This document shows, one piece after another, positions 5,913-8,174 of a DNA stretch of 8,174 nucleotides. The stretch is from NCBI GenBank assembly GCA_018668195.1, contig JABITU010000192.1:1-8174 (forward strand). The letters run 5' to 3'. Under the pieces are notes generated by a model. The model was not told the DNA's origin. It searched no databases and was given only the letters and a program-made list of their open reading frames with translations. The position numbers and the translations under genes were made by a program. Each line of letters opens with the position of its first letter. Position 1 is the stretch's first letter. This stretch comes from Tateyamaria sp. (GTDB taxonomy: Bacteria > Pseudomonadota > Alphaproteobacteria > Rhodobacterales > Rhodobacteraceae).

Positions 5913-6007
5913 CCAAAAAGAACGAATTACCTAAAGTTGTTTGAAATCTAGGTCATCAACACGTTAGATGACCCACAAGGTTTCAGGTGTTTCGTCATAC
6001 TTTATTC
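5913..6007 (-). repeat. Copy 2 of the paired 3'-UTR element, downstream of rne
   Basis: This is the partner of the element at 4701-4797, in the same orientation and again starting 16 nt past the stop codon of a minus-strand gene. It shares the same ordered landmarks including the T5-base-GCA end (T-run at 5919-5915 read on the minus strand). It also contains a perfect local hairpin not present in copy 1 (5951-5973). The stem that is perfect in copy 1 is partly kept here: 9 of 11 positions pair, two as G-U. Confidence 0.6.
5951..5973 (-). terminator. Perfect 7-bp hairpin in the rne/tusA convergent gap
   Basis: GGTCATC and GATGACC form a perfect 7-bp stem with a 9-nt loop, centred between the convergent 3' ends of tusA and rne. 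On the minus strand the hairpin is followed by an A/T-rich stretch, then by a T5 run 31 nt later. It is a plausible 3'-end structure for rne, for tusA or both, but lacks an adjacent T-run. Confidence 0.35.
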
Positions 6008-6023
6008 GGCACGTCCTTCTTTA

Positions 6024-8174
6024 TCATTTACCCAAAGACCACCAGCCGCGCCTTTTGGGCTTGGAAGGGTCTTCTATCGTCGCAGTGACGTTTGCTGCTG
6101 GTTTTGGTTCGGGCATCGGTTCGGGCTCCGGCATCACTGCAGCCTTTGGTTCAGTGATCTGCTTGACAGACACTGGCTCTGGCGCCGCGACTGGGGTTTC
6201 GGCTGCTACCTTTGGGCCGGTATCGTCAGGGTCAGCGTCCGGTGCGACTGCCTCTGTCGTTTTCACCTTAGCGGTACGCTTTCGCGGCGCACGTGGCTTA
6301 GGTGCCGGTTTTGCCGGTGCTTCATCATCCAAAGGCTCAGCAACGTCAGCGGCATTGGTTTCAACGCTTACATCCTTTTTTGATACCTTTGGGGCCGCTT
6401 TCGACGTTGATTTAGCGGCCGGTTTTGAACGGCTGCGCGTCCGGGTCGGCGTCTTTTTGGGTGGAACCACCTGCTCTTCGGCGTTGGTTGTCACAGGCTC
6501 TGTCGTTGCCTCTAACTCTGGGCCTTCTGATGCTTTGGTATCAGATGTTGGCGCGTCAGATGCTTGGGCCTTTGCGTCGGGGCTCGCGTCAACAGTTTGT
6601 GACGCTTGCGCTTGCTCTGCGCTTCCATCGACCATGGTGGCGTCATCCGCCTCACCAGCAGATGACTTATTGCGGCTGCGACGGCGCCGACGACGGCGGC
6701 GTTTTGGTTTGAGTTCTCCATCCTCGGTCGATGGTACGTCTTCTGTTACAGCATCGACGTCGTCAGCCTCGTCTTCGTCTACCTGATCCATAATTGACGT
6801 ATCAACCGACACCACAGGTGAAGACGCCGCAGGTACCGTACGGGTTGCTGTCTTGAATTTCTCGATGGCAAAATCGGGGGTCACAAGATGCGGGTCCCCC
6901 TCGATACGAACTGACAACCCATAGCGCGTCTCGATCTGGGCAATATGTTCTCGTTTTTGATTCATTAGGAAATTCGCAATGCCAACCGGGCATTTAACCA
7001 GCACTTCGCGTGACCTGCGGCGCGTGCCTTCCTCTTCGACCTGACGCAAGATGGACAGCGCAAGGTTGTCATCAGAGCGGATCAAGCCCGTGCCATGGCA
7101 GGCAGGACAGGGTTGCGTCGTAGCCTCGATCATGCCTGGCCGAAGGCGCTGACGGCTCATTTCCATCAAACCAAAACCCGAAATACGACCCATCTGTATG
7201 CGCGCGCGGTCGGTCTTGAGCTTGTCCTTCATCCGCTTTTCAACAGCTGTGTTGTTGCGTCGTTCGTCCATATCGATGAAGTCGATGACGATCAGCCCTG
7301 CAAGATCACGCAGCCGCAACTGTCGCGCGACTTCCTCGGCTGCCTCAAGATTGGTCTTAAGGGCAGTTTCCTCGATCGACCCTTCCTTGGTGGACCGACC
7401 AGAGTTCACGTCAATCGCAACCAGTGCCTCGGTGATACCGATTACAATATAGCCGCCTGATTTCAGCTGAACCGTCGGATTGAACATGCCACCCAGATAG
7501 GTTTCTATCTGATATCGCGCGAACAACGGCAGGCTTTCTGTATAAAGCTTCACGTTTTTCGCGTGGGACGGCATGATCATTTTCATGAAATCCTTGGCGA
7601 TGCGATAGCCACGTTCGCCTTCAACAAAAACCTCGTCAATCTCGCGATTGTAAAGGTCGCGGATCGAGCGTTTGATCAGGTCCCCTTCTTCGTAGATTTT
7701 AGCGGGTGCAATTGACTCAAGTGTCAGCTTGCGGATCTGCTCCCACAGACGGAACAGATATTCGTAATCGCGCTTGATCTCAGCCTTGGTCCGTTGCGCA
7801 CCAGCTGTACGCACAATAAGCCCTGCCCCCTCTGGGACGTCAATTTCGTTTGCAATTTCCTTAAGTTTCTTGCGATCAGCCGCATTTGTGATCTTGCGGC
7901 TGATCCCGCCACCACGGGCCGTGTTGGGCATCAAAACGCAGTAGCGGCCGGCCAGCGACAGGTACGTGGTAAGCGCAGCACCCTTGTTGCCGCGCTCTTC
8001 TTTAACAACTTGCACCAGCAGTATTTGGCGCACTTTGATAACTTCTTGAATCTTATAGCGGCGCGGACGCGGTTTACGTACCGGGCGGATGTCTTCTTCG
8101 TCATCCTCGTCAGCTACAGATTCGATGCTTTCATCCTTGGCGGCCGCGTCTGTGGCTTGGTCCACGTCCGCATC
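6024..8174 (-). CDS. rne: Ribonuclease E (Rne/Rng family), 5' end beyond window
   Basis: The last 716 codons are visible and the frame stays open to the right edge; the GTG at 8165 is an internal Val, not the start. RNase E is the endonuclease that starts decay of most mRNAs, processes rRNA and tRNA precursors, and scaffolds the degradosome. Counting from that Val as 1: residues 1-36 are a charged, acidic then Arg/Pro-rich insert in the S1 region, followed by the rest of S1 (KIQEVIKVRQILLVQVVKE), the 5'-sensor/RNase H-like region, and the catalytic DNase I-like domain. Asp252 (AIDVNSGR) and Asp295 (VIDFID) correspond to E. coli Asp303 and Asp346. CPAC (353-356) is the Zn-link. After about 445 the tail is disordered: an acidic patch (460-485), eight Arg in a row (489-496), Ala/Pro/Lys-rich sequence, and RRGWW near the end (705-709), like the PNPase-binding GWW motif of Caulobacter RNase E. 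The upstream S1 start and promoter are off-window. Confidence 0.97.
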   Translation of the reverse strand, partial: DADVDQATDAAAKDESIESVADEDDEEDIRPVRKPRPRRYKIQEVIKVRQILLVQVVKEERGNKGAALTTYLSLAGRYCVLMPNTARGGGISRKITNAADRKKLKEIANEIDVPEGAGLIVRTAGAQRTKAEIKRDYEYLFRLWEQIRKLTLESIAPAKIYEEGDLIKRSIRDLYNREIDEVFVEGERGYRIAKDFMKMIMPSHAKNVKLYTESLPLFARYQIETYLGGMFNPTVQLKSGGYIVIGITEALVAIDVNSGRSTKEGSIEETALKTNLEAAEEVARQLRLRDLAGLIVIDFIDMDERRNNTAVEKRMKDKLKTDRARIQMGRISGFGLMEMSRQRLRPGMIEATTQPCPACHGTGLIRSDDNLALSILRQVEEEGTRRRSREVLVKCPVGIANFLMNQKREHIAQIETRYGLSVRIEGDPHLVTPDFAIEKFKTATRTVPAASSPVVSVDTSIMDQVDEDEADDVDAVTEDVPSTEDGELKPKRRRRRRRRSRNKSSAGEADDATMVDGSAEQAQASQTVDASPDAKAQASDAPTSDTKASEGPELEATTEPVTTNAEEQVVPPKKTPTRTRSRSKPAAKSTSKAAPKVSKKDVSVETNAADVAEPLDDEAPAKPAPKPRAPRKRTAKVKTTEAVAPDADPDDTGPKVAAETPVAAPEPVSVKQITEPKAAVMPEPEPMPEPKPAANVTATIEDPSKPKRRGWWSLGK

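Noticed and set aside
5968..6786. 272-codon plus-strand ORF opposite the end of rne, rich in Ser, Ala and Gly
   Set aside because: It is antisense to the low-complexity Ala/Pro/Lys/Glu tail of rne, whose biased codons remove stops on the other strand. It has no recognisable domain and begins inside the 3' element.
1..8174. Search for CRISPR arrays, insertion sequences, toxin-antitoxin pairs, phage or defence genes
   Set aside because: No regularly spaced repeats, no transposase or integrase frames and no defence domains; all long frames are assigned to core or envelope genes.

Overview
The window looks like an ordinary core-chromosome segment of an alphaproteobacterium, most likely a marine Rhodobacterales (Roseobacter-group) species. 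The evidence is an RNase E with a charged insert in its S1 region and a C-terminal GWW motif, a Tat-type YSC84 lipoprotein, a membrane-anchored penicillin-acylase-family protein, and moderate GC content. The species cannot be named from the sequence. No mobile element, phage gene, CRISPR array or defence system is visible.

Left to right: a tRNA-Asp(GUC) gene on the minus strand, cut by the left edge, with a near-consensus promoter (about 1-101). Then comes a weakly supported 69-codon ORF (267-476). A Tat-exported lipoprotein of the YSC84/SYLF family follows (639-1205). A 297-nt gap holds several nested inverted repeats. After it lies a penicillin acylase-type Ntn hydrolase of 821 aa (1503-3968), followed 81 nt later on the same strand by the 23S rRNA pseudouridine synthase RluE (4050-4598). 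A convergent gap leads to ccdA on the minus strand (4815-5567), which is divergent from a tusA-like sulfurtransferase gene on the plus strand (5661-5888). The window ends with the 3' three quarters or so of rne (RNase E) on the minus strand, 6024 to beyond the right edge.

Functionally the genes are housekeeping or envelope genes: RNA processing and modification (tRNA-Asp, RluE, RNase E), thiol and sulfur chemistry (CcdA passes reductant across the membrane, TusA relays sulfane sulfur in the cytoplasm), and two exported proteins (the lipoprotein and the acylase). Apart from a possible acylase-rluE transcription unit there is no clear operon.

The most unusual signal is non-coding. A related sequence of about 95-100 nt occurs twice, in the same orientation, each time just past the stop codon of a minus-strand gene (ccdA and rne). 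The copies share about 70% identity by hand alignment, and most differences are transitions. In the ccdA copy the long stem pairs fully only if read as RNA from the minus strand. This suggests a recurring 3'-UTR or terminator-like RNA element. A second point of interest is a set of mutually exclusive hairpins upstream of the acylase gene.
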